DNA of 55,753 bases. Origin: an uncultured Prevotella sp. GTDB taxonomy: Bacteria; Bacteroidota; Bacteroidia; Bacteroidales; Bacteroidaceae. The notes below the pieces were generated by a model. The model worked only from the letters and a program-made list of their open reading frames with translations. It was not told the DNA's origin and did not search any database. Position numbers and translations under genes: made by a program. Of this stretch, positions 36,001-44,266 are shown one piece after another. How positions within the stretch are numbered: position 1 is the first letter of the stretch; each line of letters starts with the position of its first letter. The DNA is taken from assembly GCA_937895845.1 (NCBI GenBank), contig CALBLK010000012.1, positions 1 through 55,753 on the forward strand, given 5' to 3'.

Positions 36001-36591
36001 ATAATAATAATAGGTGGAGGAAACAATGGCATACTCTGTCTCTGCATAGGCCAACCGGCCCAGCCAGTGTTGAGACAGCCGGTCGCGCTCCTCGCCGATG
36101 CGGTGCAAACGGGCCTCGGCGAGTTCACGATGGTCATAATAATCCTTGTTGCGCGACTCTCGCTGGCACAGCCGCATCTGCTGGACATCGGCAACAAGCA
36201 ACTCTATCTGGTTATCGGTGTGAAGCGGCACCTCGTTCAGCAGACTGTCTGCCTTCGCATAGTCCATCCGCATCAAGCAGACAAACGCCATGTTGTTAAG
36301 TGCCTCGGCTTTAGCATCACTGTGACTCTCCGCCAAGGCACAGGCCTTGCATGCATAAGCCCACGCGGAGTCCAAATTGCGGTAATGACAGGCGTAAGAC
36401 CTGTTGTTCAGCCTGTCCACCTGGCTATGGTCATGCTGTGAACAAGCCGGAAAAAAGAAAAGGCCGCTTAGGACGAGCAGTCCTAAACGGTCTTTTTTTA
36501 TCAGTCGGTCAAGCGCGCGCCTTAGCGATATATCCCAGAGCTTCAACACACTTGTCGGTAATGGCTTTCCAATTGCCTGCGGCCACAACAT
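33028..36591 (-). CDS. Large two-module sensor kinase (DUF5112/DUF5113-like)
   Basis: About 1,187 residues from ATG 36591. The order is: lipoprotein-like signal (LGLLVLSGLFFFPAC); TPR-like helical region to about 420; membrane helix about 424-450; coiled coil; GHKL ATPase with N box NTLADNARKF (about 622), DTGPGFS and GHGFGLANCRG (about 669). A second module follows, beginning with a signal-like helix (VRTVLVASLLLGIHTNGAA, about 715). It has a helical domain, a membrane helix at about 877-902 and an LKHETMYYPSRIL segment near 1000 with a possible phospho-acceptor His. The start is uncertain: the reading frame reaches 36681, GTG 36549 and TTG 36546 are alternatives, and no start lies close to the signal helix. 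The response regulator follows by 12 bases. Confidence 0.8.
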   Translation of the reverse strand: MLWPQAIGKPLPTSVLKLWDISLRRALDRLIKKDRLGLLVLSGLFFFPACSQHDHSQVDRLNNRSYACHYRNLDSAWAYACKACALAESHSDAKAEALNNMAFVCLMRMDYAKADSLLNEVPLHTDNQIELLVADVQQMRLCQRESRNKDYYDHRELAEARLHRIGEERDRLSQHWLGRLAYAETEYAIVSSTYYYYVGLEQESRASLLAIDPHGEILQDTAQYLNYLYNVGAGGILRGKSPDEVSNDELAYLSHCLSIARSGGYVFFEANALEAIAEKGAVDTAVCFPATVPVCTGKLHARKSQPEPTAILAARKALSLFRQYGDVYQLAGAWRTLATCQMSEGDYVSALASLDSALADGRINQAPDLVASICEQLCVAYSALDRKPDSDAYRNRYLDLQEQTRQDRYLEARASRLEASSSQLNVMLAAVAVSIVALVFMLWLFHFLHRRRNRRYPIDLLLQPLEQWREQAARRFAESQEREERLAEEQAVCRSKVEAGEYRNLEQRAKLSLAISVVPLIDRMLNEVELLATRKEAQPVREQRLDYIAQLAQNINERNDTLTQWIKLRQGQLTLRVGSFRLQQLFDIVARGRMAFSFRGVRFDVQPTEAVVKADRVLTLFMLNTLADNARKFTPRGGLVTLSARTADDYVEISVSDTGPGFSSQKSASGHGFGLANCRGIIEKYKKTSKLFSVCLFGVDSKPGKGSRVYFRLPPGVVRTVLVASLLLGIHTNGAARSATPLPPLADSQSKAKAFADSAYFSNIDGTFARTLAFADSCLLYLNSHYRAIRPGGRRLMTLAAGHATPAAEIEWYRDSLPVDYHTILDIRNETAVAALALHRWQLYDDNNTAYTRLYKEMSADHTLPAYCRMMQQSETDKTVAVILLLLLLLSIVPAYYILYYRHRLYYRFCVDKVKGVCDTLASNLPTEEKRDRVASLGQENFPKELRRVVDTVIRALDEEIERRRSQTVNMELATDQLRKTEQEAAALHVANSVLDNSLSSLKHETMYYPSRILSLVHGDVEELRQTVRYYRELYAIFIRQCVRQQELCHIPVTVVNVADVAPAARAAEAGLQLLGNRLLLVRLFALLRAQAGGDCGVSVAVKGADYLLFDVSAPAFKAFSPTAFTEPAAEQIPYVLCRQIVRDHSELTHRRGCGISAEAAPDRLLHIRVILPRARAARPQTLNDSQ
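36453..36500 (-). terminator. Terminator after eda, inside the next gene's signal sequence
   Basis: GGCCGCTTAGGAC (36462-36474) pairs with GTCCTAAACGGTC (36480-36492) around a 5-base loop. The minus strand continues TTTTCTTTTTT and the plus strand TTTTTTT, so it can act in both directions. It begins just past the eda stop (36509) and lies within the frame that encodes the lipoprotein signal of the sensor. Confidence 0.6.
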
Positions 36592-37177
36592 CTTTCGGGA
36601 AAAGCTTGGATCCCATACCCACACAGAAGACACCGGCCTTAACCCACGAGGTGAGGTTCTCCTCGTCTGGAGAGACACCACCCGTAACCATCAATTTCGA
36701 CCATGGCATAGGAGCCATCAGCCCTTTGACGAGTTTCGGCCCGAGCACATCACCGGGGAATATCTTGCACAAGTCACAGCCGGTCTCCTGAGCAGCCCCC
36801 ACCTCGCTCACGCTACCACAGCCAGGAGTGTAGGGAACCAGGCGGCGGTTGCAAATCTTTGACACCTCGGGATTGAACAGCGGGCCAACAACGAAGCAGG
36901 CTCCCAGCTGGATGTAAAGGGCCGCAGTGGCAGGGTCGACCACAGAGCCGACACCAAGAGCAAGCTCGGGACATTCCTTAGCCGCAAACTTTACAACCTC
37001 CTCAAACACTTCGTGTGCGAAATCGCCACGGTTGGTAAACTCAAAGGCGCGGACACCTCCGTCATAACAGGCTTTCACAACATTCTTGGCCACCTCTGCA
37101 TCCTTGTGATAGAACACAGGAACCATACCTGTCTGACCAATCTTAGCCAATACGGCTATCTTATCAAATTTTGCCAT
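36509..37177 (-). CDS. eda: KDPG/KHG aldolase
   Basis: This aldolase cleaves 2-keto-3-deoxy-6-phosphogluconate to pyruvate and glyceraldehyde 3-phosphate. The 222 residues include GMVPVFYHKDAEVAKNVVKA, the FEFTNRGD segment with the catalytic Glu, GVGSVVDPATAALYIQLGA, VVGPLFNPEV and the Schiff-base Lys in CDLCKIFPGD. The start MAKFDKIAV is 22 bases after kdgK; an in-frame ATG at 37246 would overlap kdgK and adds an atypical extension. Confidence 0.95.
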   Translation of the reverse strand: MAKFDKIAVLAKIGQTGMVPVFYHKDAEVAKNVVKACYDGGVRAFEFTNRGDFAHEVFEEVVKFAAKECPELALGVGSVVDPATAALYIQLGACFVVGPLFNPEVSKICNRRLVPYTPGCGSVSEVGAAQETGCDLCKIFPGDVLGPKLVKGLMAPMPWSKLMVTGGVSPDEENLTSWVKAGVFCVGMGSKLFPKDVVAAGNWKAITDKCVEALGYIAKARA

Positions 37178-37199
37178 AATTCTCTTCTCATTCAGTCTC

Positions 37200-38225
37200 T
37201 TATCTCTGCACACGGCCCGAGGCGTCTCCGCCGGCAAGTGCCTCAACTTCTTCTCTGCTCACCATATTGAAGTCACCGGGAATCGTGTGCTTCAAGGCAG
37301 AAGCGGCAACGGCAAACTCCAAGGCCCGCCCCTGGTTGTCCGGATAAGTCAGCAAGCCGTGAATCAGGCCGCCAGAGAAAGAGTCACCTCCGCCCACACG
37401 GTCAATGATGGGCATAATGTCATAGTGCTTGCTCTGATAAAACTCTTTTCCATTGTAAATCAATGCTTTCCAACCATTGTGCGTAGCAGAGAGCGACTCG
37501 CGCAGCGTGGAGACTACATATTTAAATCCAAACTCGTTCATCATGCCTTTGAAAATGCCATAATAGCCCTCGGCATCGGTCTTTCCGCCCTCAACATCAG
37601 CATCGGGCTTAAAGCCAAGACACAACTGGGCGTCCTCTTCGTTGCCGACACAAACATCCACATATTTCATCAAGGGGCGCATCACGCTCTGCGCTTTCTC
37701 AGATGTCCAAAGTTTCTTACGGAAATTAAGGTCAACAGAAACAGTCACGCCATGACGCTTGGCTGCCTCGCAAGCCAGACGCGTGAGCTCAGCGGCCTTG
37801 TCACTGATAGCCGGAGTGATGCCGCTCCAATGGAACCAATCAGCGCCGTCCATCACCTTGTCAAAATCAAAGTCAGCGGGATCAGCCTCGGCTATCGAGC
37901 TGCCGGCACGGTCATAAATAACCTTTGACGGACGCATGGAAGCTCCCGTCTCCAAATAGTAGATACCAACGCGGTTACCTCCGCGGGCAATAAAGTCCGT
38001 ATGAACACCAAAACGGCGCAGTGCATTCACCGCGCACTGGCCAATCTCATGCTTGGGCAGTTTGGAAACAAAATAGGCATCATGACCGTAATTGGCACAA
38101 CTGACGGCGACATTGGCTTCACCACCGCCATATACGACATCGAAAAACTCGCTTTGCACAAAACGCTTTTGTCCGGGAGAGGACAAACGGAGCATAATCT
38201 CTCCTAATGTTACAACTTTTGCCAT
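37200..38225 (-). CDS. kdgK: 2-dehydro-3-deoxygluconate kinase
   Basis: KdgK phosphorylates KDG to KDPG, the substrate of Eda encoded next. The 341 residues are of the PfkB sugar kinase fold: MAKVVTLGEIMLRLSSPGQK, the GGGEANVAVSCANYG block and the catalytic RVGGGDSFSGGLIHGLL with its Asp. The start at 38225 is chosen because it begins at the first strand; the upstream in-frame ATG at 38342 lies beyond the -7 element. Confidence 0.93.
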   Translation of the reverse strand: MAKVVTLGEIMLRLSSPGQKRFVQSEFFDVVYGGGEANVAVSCANYGHDAYFVSKLPKHEIGQCAVNALRRFGVHTDFIARGGNRVGIYYLETGASMRPSKVIYDRAGSSIAEADPADFDFDKVMDGADWFHWSGITPAISDKAAELTRLACEAAKRHGVTVSVDLNFRKKLWTSEKAQSVMRPLMKYVDVCVGNEEDAQLCLGFKPDADVEGGKTDAEGYYGIFKGMMNEFGFKYVVSTLRESLSATHNGWKALIYNGKEFYQSKHYDIMPIIDRVGGGDSFSGGLIHGLLTYPDNQGRALEFAVAASALKHTIPGDFNMVSREEVEALAGGDASGRVQR

Positions 38226-38279
38226 TGTTATATTTTTAATTGTAAAGTAGTTTCCTTTTTTTTGAATTGTTACTGTGCA

Positions 38280-38287
38280 CAAAAATA
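38280..38287 (-). promoter_or_regulatory. Possible -7 element of kdgK-eda
   Basis: TATTTTTG on the minus strand, 55 bases before the kdgK ATG. No TTTG occurs at the expected spacing. Together with the element at 38383-38390 it suggests divergent promoters around the regulator gene. Confidence 0.4.
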
Positions 38288-38382
38288 GCACTTTTTTCCC
38301 AAACGGAAAAGAGAATGCCAGAAAAACCACGATATTTGGCAAAATTCAAGGATGTGGCTTCACCCATTTCAGATTTTATTGG

Positions 38383-38390
38383 TATTTTTG
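38383..38390 (+). promoter_or_regulatory. Possible -7 element of the LacI-type regulator
   Basis: TATTTTTG followed by CG, 27 bases before the ATG at 38418; matches TAnnTTTG without a recognisable -33 element. Confidence 0.4.
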
Positions 38391-38417
38391 CGAAATAAAT
38401 TCATCCAGAGACAAGGC

Positions 38418-39480
38418 ATGACAACCGACAAAATCAGAATCAAAGATATAGCCCAGCTTTCGGGGGTCTCAGTGGGAACGGTCGACCGTGTGCTGCATGA
38501 CAGGCCAAATGTGTCAAAAGCAGCGCGCGAAAAGGTTGAGAAAGCCCTCAAGGAGATGGATTACCGTCCCAACGTATATGCCAGTGCCCTGGCCTACAAC
38601 AAGTCATACCGTTTTTACTGCATCATCCCCAAGCATGAGTCGGAAGCCTATTGGGAAGAGATAGAAGAGGGAGCCTTTGGGGCTTGCGAGCGCAGACGTG
38701 ACTTTAACGTCAACCTAAAAATGGCTTACTACAAGCGTTTCCAGCTGGAAACATTCATCAAAGCGACAGAAGACTGCGTGAAAGAAAAGCCAGACGGAGG
38801 TCGTCCCATCAAGGCTAGACATCACCAGGCATTTCACCGACCAGCTTCACGAGCAGAACATCCCATTCATCCTCCTTGATTCCTATATGCCCGACCTAAA
38901 GCCCCTGTCTTTCTATGGGCAAGACTCCTTTTGCAGCGGCTATTTTGCCGGGCGGATTCTGATGATGATTGCCTCGAAAGAGAAGGAAATCATGCTGATG
39001 AAACAGATGAAAGACGGAAACGTTGCCAGCAAGCAGCAAGAGAACAGGGAGACAGGATTCAGACACTACATGAGAGACCATTTCCCCGAGGTTGTCATCC
39101 ATGAGCTAAACCTTCCGCTGGACGAAAAACGCGAAAAATACAATTCAATACTGGAACTGTTTTTCACGGAACACCCACAGGTACACCATTGCATTACTTT
39201 CAACTCCAAGGCACATATTGTTGGCGAGTTCCTGCTGAGAAGCAACAGGAGGAACGTGCAGATTATGGGCTATGACATGGTTGAAAAGAACGCGGAGTGT
39301 GTCAAGCAGGGGTCCATTTCTTTCCTAATCGCACAGCATGCTTATATGCAAGGCTATTCATGCCTGGAGACGCTCTTTCAGGCCATAGTGCTCAAGAAGG
39401 AGGTGAACCCGGTAAACTACATGCCAATCGAGCTGCTGACCAAAGAGAACGTGGAGTTCTACCGAAGAACCCAGCTATAA
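38418..39480 (+). pseudogene. LacI-family regulator, frameshifted by one extra base
   Basis: The N-terminal part has the LacI helix-turn-helix (IRIKDIAQLSGVSVGTVDRV) and hinge (YRPNVYASALA). The frame derails near 38796-38800. Deleting one G from the GGAGG there restores a smooth sequence (VVPSRLDITRHFTDQLHEQN, then IPFILLDSYMPDLKPL) that continues in the downstream frame to a periplasmic-binding-protein-like sugar-sensing domain ending at 39480. The intact protein would be about 354 residues. Its place between kdgK-eda and uxaA makes it the probable regulator of hexuronate catabolism. Either the gene is inactivated or the base is a sequencing error; both halves show normal coding quality. 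Confidence 0.8.
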
Positions 39481-39487
39481 TTCCACA

Positions 39488-39508
39488 GAGGGCCAAGCCC
39501 TGGCCCTC
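39488..39508 (+). other. Perfect 8-pair hairpin before uxaA
   Basis: GAGGGCCA (39488-39495) and TGGCCCTC (39501-39508) flank a 5-base loop, eight bases after the regulator stop. No T run follows, so it is more likely an intercistronic processing or stability element than a terminator. Confidence 0.3.
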
Positions 39509-39544
39509 ATTGACTTTAAAGACAAAAACAAATTATTTACTAAA

Positions 39545-41041
39545 ATGAAACAAAAATTTCTCAAAATCAACTCCGCAGACACTGTTGTTGTCTGTCTGCA
39601 GCCGCTGTCAAAGGGTGAGCAGATTGACGTTGACGGAACGATAATCACAGTCAACCAAGACACACCTGCCGGACACAAGGTGCTGATTAAAGACACTGGG
39701 GCGGGAAAAGACATAATCAAGTACGGTTACCCTATCGGCCATGCCGTAGACAACATGAAAGCCGGAGACTGGGTGAACGAGCACACTCTGAAGACAAATC
39801 TCAAGGGCACACTTGAGTACACCTACTCACCAACAAGCGAAAGCCTTCCGTTCAAGAATGAAAACCGCACATTCAGAGGCTACGTGAGAAAGAACGGAGA
39901 TGTAGGCACCCGCAACGAGATTTGGGTGGTACCTACGGTGGGATGCGTAAACGGAATAGCCGAGAAGCTGGCTTCCATGCTGGCCAAAGAGACAAACAGC
40001 CAGGGCGTTGACGCCATCTATGCGTGGCATCACAACTATGGCTGCTCGCAACTGAGCGGCGACCACGAAAACACCAGGAAGATTCTTCGCGACCTCGCCC
40101 TGCACCCTAATGCCGGAGGCGTTCTGATTGTCGGTCTTGGCTGTGAAAACAACCAGCCCGAGCTGTTTGAGCAAATGCTAGGCAACTATGACCATGAACG
40201 CATCAAGCTGATGGTGGTCCAGAAGGTTGAAGGCAACGAGCTGAAGGTGGGTATGGATATGCTCCGCCAACTTTACAGCAAGGCAAAGGAGGACATACGC
40301 ACAGAGGTGCCGGCCAGCAAGTTGCGCGTTGGTTTGAAGTGTGGTGGCAGCGATGGCTTCAGCGGTATCACGGCCAACCCGTTGGTGGGAGAGTTTTCCG
40401 ACTGGCTGGTCGCTCAGGGCGGAACGACTGTTCTGACCGAGGTTCCCGAAATGTTCGGCGCCGAGACTATTCTGATGAACCGCTGCAAGACACTTGAACT
40501 GTTCAACAAGACGGTAAAGATGATAAACGACTTCAAGGAATATTTTCTGAGTCACGGAGAGCCGGTAGGCGAGAACCCCTCGCCGGGCAACAAGGCGGGC
40601 GGCATTTCCACCCTTGAGGACAAGGCGCTGGGATGCACCCAGAAATGTGGCAAGGCCCCTGTATCTGGCGTACTGGGATATGGTGACCGCCTGGAGGACA
40701 ACGGCCTCAACCTGCTTTCCGCTCCGGGCAATGACCTGGTGGCCTCCACGGCCCTGGCCGCAGCCGGATGCCAGTTGGTGCTGTTCACGACAGGCCGCGG
40801 CACTCCTTTCGGCACCTTTGTACCCACGATGAAGATAGCAACCAACAGCAGCTTGGCCACAAGAAAGGCAAACTGGATAGACTTCAATGCCGGACAGCTG
40901 ATTGACGGCAAAAAGATGGACAGTCTCTTAGCCGAGTTTATCGACAAAATATTGGCTGTGGCCAGTGGCGACCATCTCACCCGGAACGAGGAGAACGGTT
41001 ACAGAGAAATCGCCATCTTCAAAAACGGCGTAACCCTTTAA
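39545..41041 (+). CDS. uxaA: Altronate dehydratase
   Basis: UxaA dehydrates D-altronate to 2-keto-3-deoxygluconate in galacturonate breakdown. The 498 residues have the N-terminal SAF domain (to about 90, with AGHKVLIKDTGAGKDIIKYG) and then the large catalytic domain: RKNGDVGTRNEIWVVPTVGC, HNYGCSQLSGDHENTRKIL, VGLKCGGSDGFSGITANPLV and the GCTQKCGKAPV segment. Its product is the substrate of KdgK encoded divergently. The NhaC-type transporter follows by 12 bases. Confidence 0.95.
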   Translation: MKQKFLKINSADTVVVCLQPLSKGEQIDVDGTIITVNQDTPAGHKVLIKDTGAGKDIIKYGYPIGHAVDNMKAGDWVNEHTLKTNLKGTLEYTYSPTSESLPFKNENRTFRGYVRKNGDVGTRNEIWVVPTVGCVNGIAEKLASMLAKETNSQGVDAIYAWHHNYGCSQLSGDHENTRKILRDLALHPNAGGVLIVGLGCENNQPELFEQMLGNYDHERIKLMVVQKVEGNELKVGMDMLRQLYSKAKEDIRTEVPASKLRVGLKCGGSDGFSGITANPLVGEFSDWLVAQGGTTVLTEVPEMFGAETILMNRCKTLELFNKTVKMINDFKEYFLSHGEPVGENPSPGNKAGGISTLEDKALGCTQKCGKAPVSGVLGYGDRLEDNGLNLLSAPGNDLVASTALAAAGCQLVLFTTGRGTPFGTFVPTMKIATNSSLATRKANWIDFNAGQLIDGKKMDSLLAEFIDKILAVASGDHLTRNEENGYREIAIFKNGVTL

Positions 41042-41053
41042 GCCTTCTCTTCC

Positions 41054-42316
41054 ATGCGAGCCCTCAGCCCTCTGATTGTGTTCATCACCCTCTACCTGGG
41101 CACCTCACTGATAGCTGGCGATTTCTACAAGATGCCCATCAGTGTGGCATTTCTGATTGCCTCTATCTTCGCAGTGGCCGTGTATGGGGGCGTGCCGCTC
41201 CGGCAACGCATCACGACATTCAGCCGCGGCGCCGGCACAGACAACATCATGCAGATGGTGTGGATTTTCGTACTGGCCGGCGCTTTTGCCAGCACTGCCA
41301 AAGACATGGGATGCATTGACGCCACTGTAAGCCTGTCTCTGAGACTGCTGCCAGACAACATGCTGCTTGCAGGACTGTTCATTGGAGCTTGCTTCATTTC
41401 TCTGTCTATCGGCACCAGCGTGGGCACAATAGTTGCCTTGACACCCATCGCAACCGGCATTGCCCACTCTACCGGAGCCAATGTCCCCATGATGATAGCC
41501 ATTGTTGTGGGCGGGGCTTTCTTTGGCGACAACCTGTCGTTCATCTCCGACACTACAATTGCCGCGACATCAACCCAGGGCTGCAAGCAGAGCGACAAGT
41601 TCAAGGCCAACGCCTTTCTTGCCGTCCCCGCCGCCGTCATAGTGATTGCGCTCTATGCCTATTTGGGGCACGCCATACACGCTCCGCAGGACATAGCCCA
41701 AGTGAAGTATGTCAAGATTCTGCCCTATCTTGCCGTATTATGCACCGCCATTTTGGGCATGAACGTCATGGCGGTGCTCACCCTGGGACTTCTTCTCACG
41801 GGAGCCATCGGAATACTTGACGGTTCCTTTGGCATATTTGACTGGCTCCAGTCTGTCAACACAGGAATACTGGGAATGGGTGAATTGATTACCATCACCA
41901 TTCTGGCCTCGGGTCTGCTTGAGATTGTCACGGTCAATGGTGGCATTGACCAGATCATCCGTCTGCTGACCAAGCGCATCAAAGGCAAGCGTGGGGCGGA
42001 ATTTTGCATAGCCATGCTCGTTGGTTCGGTCAACCTGTGTACTGCCAATAACACGGTGGCCATCATCACCGTTGGGGCAATTGCCAAACAGATCGGCGAC
42101 CGTTTCGGCGTTGACAGCCGGAAATGTGCCAGCATTCTTGACACAGTGTCATGCTGTGTCCAAGGCTGCATTCCATACGGGGCCCAGATACTGATGGCCG
42201 CCGGACTGGCTGCGGTCAATCCGGTAAGCATCGTCCCCTATCTCTACTATCCTTTCTGCATTGGCATCATCACCATCCTGGCCATCCTTGCCAGATTCCC
42301 CAAAAGATATTCCTAA
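41054..42316 (+). CDS. NhaC-type Na+/H+ antiporter family transporter
   Basis: The 420-residue membrane protein has 10-12 helices and NhaC-superfamily signatures: GTSVGTIVALTPIATGIAHS, VVGGAFFGDNLSFISDTTIA, and MLVGSVNLCTANNTVAIITV near the end. Relatives exchange sodium for protons, sometimes with an organic acid. Because it directly follows uxaA, a role tied to uronate use (sodium cycling or organic acid movement) is possible but unproven. The start MRALSPLIVFITLYLG is 12 bases after uxaA. Confidence 0.85.
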   Translation: MRALSPLIVFITLYLGTSLIAGDFYKMPISVAFLIASIFAVAVYGGVPLRQRITTFSRGAGTDNIMQMVWIFVLAGAFASTAKDMGCIDATVSLSLRLLPDNMLLAGLFIGACFISLSIGTSVGTIVALTPIATGIAHSTGANVPMMIAIVVGGAFFGDNLSFISDTTIAATSTQGCKQSDKFKANAFLAVPAAVIVIALYAYLGHAIHAPQDIAQVKYVKILPYLAVLCTAILGMNVMAVLTLGLLLTGAIGILDGSFGIFDWLQSVNTGILGMGELITITILASGLLEIVTVNGGIDQIIRLLTKRIKGKRGAEFCIAMLVGSVNLCTANNTVAIITVGAIAKQIGDRFGVDSRKCASILDTVSCCVQGCIPYGAQILMAAGLAAVNPVSIVPYLYYPFCIGIITILAILARFPKRYS

Positions 42317-42377
42317 CCAGGCTGCGCGCAACAAGAGACTATTGATTTCTAACAGACTGTCAAAGACTTGCAAAAGG

Positions 42378-43487
42378 ATGGATACTCTACAACGTAATTT
42401 TTTCCGCTTGCTCCGCGATGGAACATTCGGCGACAGTGAATCGCTGGAGCCTATTTCTCCGTGGAAATGGGAAAGACTTTATCAGATTGCGCAGATGCAT
42501 GGGGTCGGTGCATTGGTCTACGATGGCCTGCTGCACCACAAAGGAGACTTTTTCCGGCAGGTTCCCGACAGCCTGTGGATGAAATGGCAAGACACGGCGG
42601 CTGAAATCAGCCGTAACAGCCAGCTCACCGACGACAGGGTGTCCGAACTCTTCAGCCTGTTCAACAAAAGGCAGCTGCGCCCCATCCTGCTCAAGGGCCA
42701 GGGGTTCGCACAGCTTTACCCCATACCGGAGCACCGCACAAGCGGGGACATTGACATCTTTTTCCCCTATGAGCCCCAAGCAAGGAAAGCTGACGAATGG
42801 GCAGCCTCATCGGCCTCAGCCGAAACAGACGGCGACAAGCCGGCCCTCACCTACAACTACAAAGGCATACACGTTGAGCACACCAGGCAGCCGGCCGAGC
42901 TGTCCAACCCGCTGCTAAACTCTCGTCTTCAAGCCATCACCAGCAGGGAAACCAGATGCTGCGACTCCTGCTACATAACTGTCAACGGCACCAAAATTGA
43001 ATGTGTGCCACACACCTTGAACCTATTGCTGATGCTGGTACGCATCACGCGTTATATCCTCAACGAGGGAATCAGCCTCAAGCAAGTCACTGACCTTGGA
43101 ATGTTTCTAAGGAAAGAGGGGGACAGGGTGGACTACGGCAAGTTGCAGTCTTGGCTGAAAAGCCTCCACATGCAAAAGGTGACACAACTCATCGGGGCTC
43201 TATTGGTCATTCTATTTCACTTTTCCGAGAAAGAATTGCCTTTCGTCAGCTGGAAGGGGAAGGTAGATACCAAGCTGGTAACCGATGAGGCGTTCCGGCT
43301 GTGCGGGGCCTATTCAAACGAATGGTATTTCACACAGGGGAAGGACATTTTCATAAAAACAAGCAACTCAAACGCTATGCTATGGCAGATAAGACACTGC
43401 ATAAAGTTTTTCAAGTACTACCCCATGGAGATAACAACCAACTTTTTCACTTCCTTTGCACACTCGCTGTCGCACATTGAGGAATGA
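42378..43487 (+). CDS. Nucleotidyltransferase-like protein (NTP_transf_5 type)
   Basis: The 369-residue soluble protein has the block ILLKGQGFAQLYPIPEHRTS then GDIDIFF near residues 110-140. It resembles the KG...R..GDiDl active-site region of uncharacterised nucleotidyltransferases often linked to surface polysaccharide genes. The remainder is helical with no recognised domain. The start at MDTLQRNFFRLLRDG is taken because the longer frame (from 42261) overlaps the transporter gene. Substrate unknown; being next to uronate genes may be incidental. Confidence 0.75.
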   Translation: MDTLQRNFFRLLRDGTFGDSESLEPISPWKWERLYQIAQMHGVGALVYDGLLHHKGDFFRQVPDSLWMKWQDTAAEISRNSQLTDDRVSELFSLFNKRQLRPILLKGQGFAQLYPIPEHRTSGDIDIFFPYEPQARKADEWAASSASAETDGDKPALTYNYKGIHVEHTRQPAELSNPLLNSRLQAITSRETRCCDSCYITVNGTKIECVPHTLNLLLMLVRITRYILNEGISLKQVTDLGMFLRKEGDRVDYGKLQSWLKSLHMQKVTQLIGALLVILFHFSEKELPFVSWKGKVDTKLVTDEAFRLCGAYSNEWYFTQGKDIFIKTSNSNAMLWQIRHCIKFFKYYPMEITTNFFTSFAHSLSHIEE

Positions 43488-43588
43488 GCCCAAATCGGCC
43501 ACAGGCCGAAGCTGGCAATCGCATGAGATTATTTCCAACTTTGGGACAAGCAAAGATTAAGGCAACCGCAACATAACGTTCCATCATC

Positions 43589-44266
43589 ATGAAGAAAAAG
43601 GAAAGGTACGAAGGCACACTCAACTATTTCCGCAAAGCGATGCCCGCGGCTGACACCGAGCTTGAGTTTGGCAGCGTGTTTCAACTTCTTGTGGCAGTGA
43701 TGCTCAGCGCACAGTGCACAGACAAGCGGGTGAACCAAGTGACACCGGAACTCTTCCGCCATTACCCCACCCCTCAGGCCATGAGTGTGGCGACTCCCGA
43801 AGAACTGGCCGGCTATATCGGCAGTGTGTCCTATCCCAACGCCAAGGCTTCACACCTCGTCAGCATGTCGCAGATGCTCGTCAAGCAGTACAAGGGGGAG
43901 GTGCCCGGTGACATGGACGCCCTGCTGGCCCTCCCCGGCGTCGGCCGCAAGACTGCAAATGTCATTCAGTCAGTTGCTTTTGGCAAGGCGGCAATGGCTG
44001 TCGACACGCATGTGTACCGCGTAAGTCACAGGATAGGGCTGGTATCGCAAAAAGCTGACACGCCGCTGAAAGTGGAGCGGGAGCTGGTGAGAAACATCCC
44101 CCAGACCGACATTCCACGCGCCCACCACTGGCTTCTGCTGCATGGGCGCTATGTATGCACGTCTCGCAAGCCACACTGCGAGAAATGCCCTATCGCCTGT
44201 TATTGCGCGGCACACCGCTCCACTGCTTCAGCATCTTGCGGTGAAACACCTCCTCGGCGCGGATAA
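43589..44266 (+). CDS. nth: Endonuclease III
   Basis: A DNA glycosylase/AP lyase that removes oxidised pyrimidines in base excision repair. The 225 residues contain the helix-hairpin-helix LLALPGVGRKTANVI with catalytic Lys121, Asp139 in MAVDTHVYRVSHRIG, and the 4Fe-4S cluster Cys at 190, 197, 200 and 206 in the exact C-x6-C-x2-C-x5-C spacing. The last 26 codons overlap the 3' end of the convergent gene. Confidence 0.97.
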   Translation: MKKKERYEGTLNYFRKAMPAADTELEFGSVFQLLVAVMLSAQCTDKRVNQVTPELFRHYPTPQAMSVATPEELAGYIGSVSYPNAKASHLVSMSQMLVKQYKGEVPGDMDALLALPGVGRKTANVIQSVAFGKAAMAVDTHVYRVSHRIGLVSQKADTPLKVERELVRNIPQTDIPRAHHWLLLHGRYVCTSRKPHCEKCPIACYCAAHRSTASASCGETPPRRG

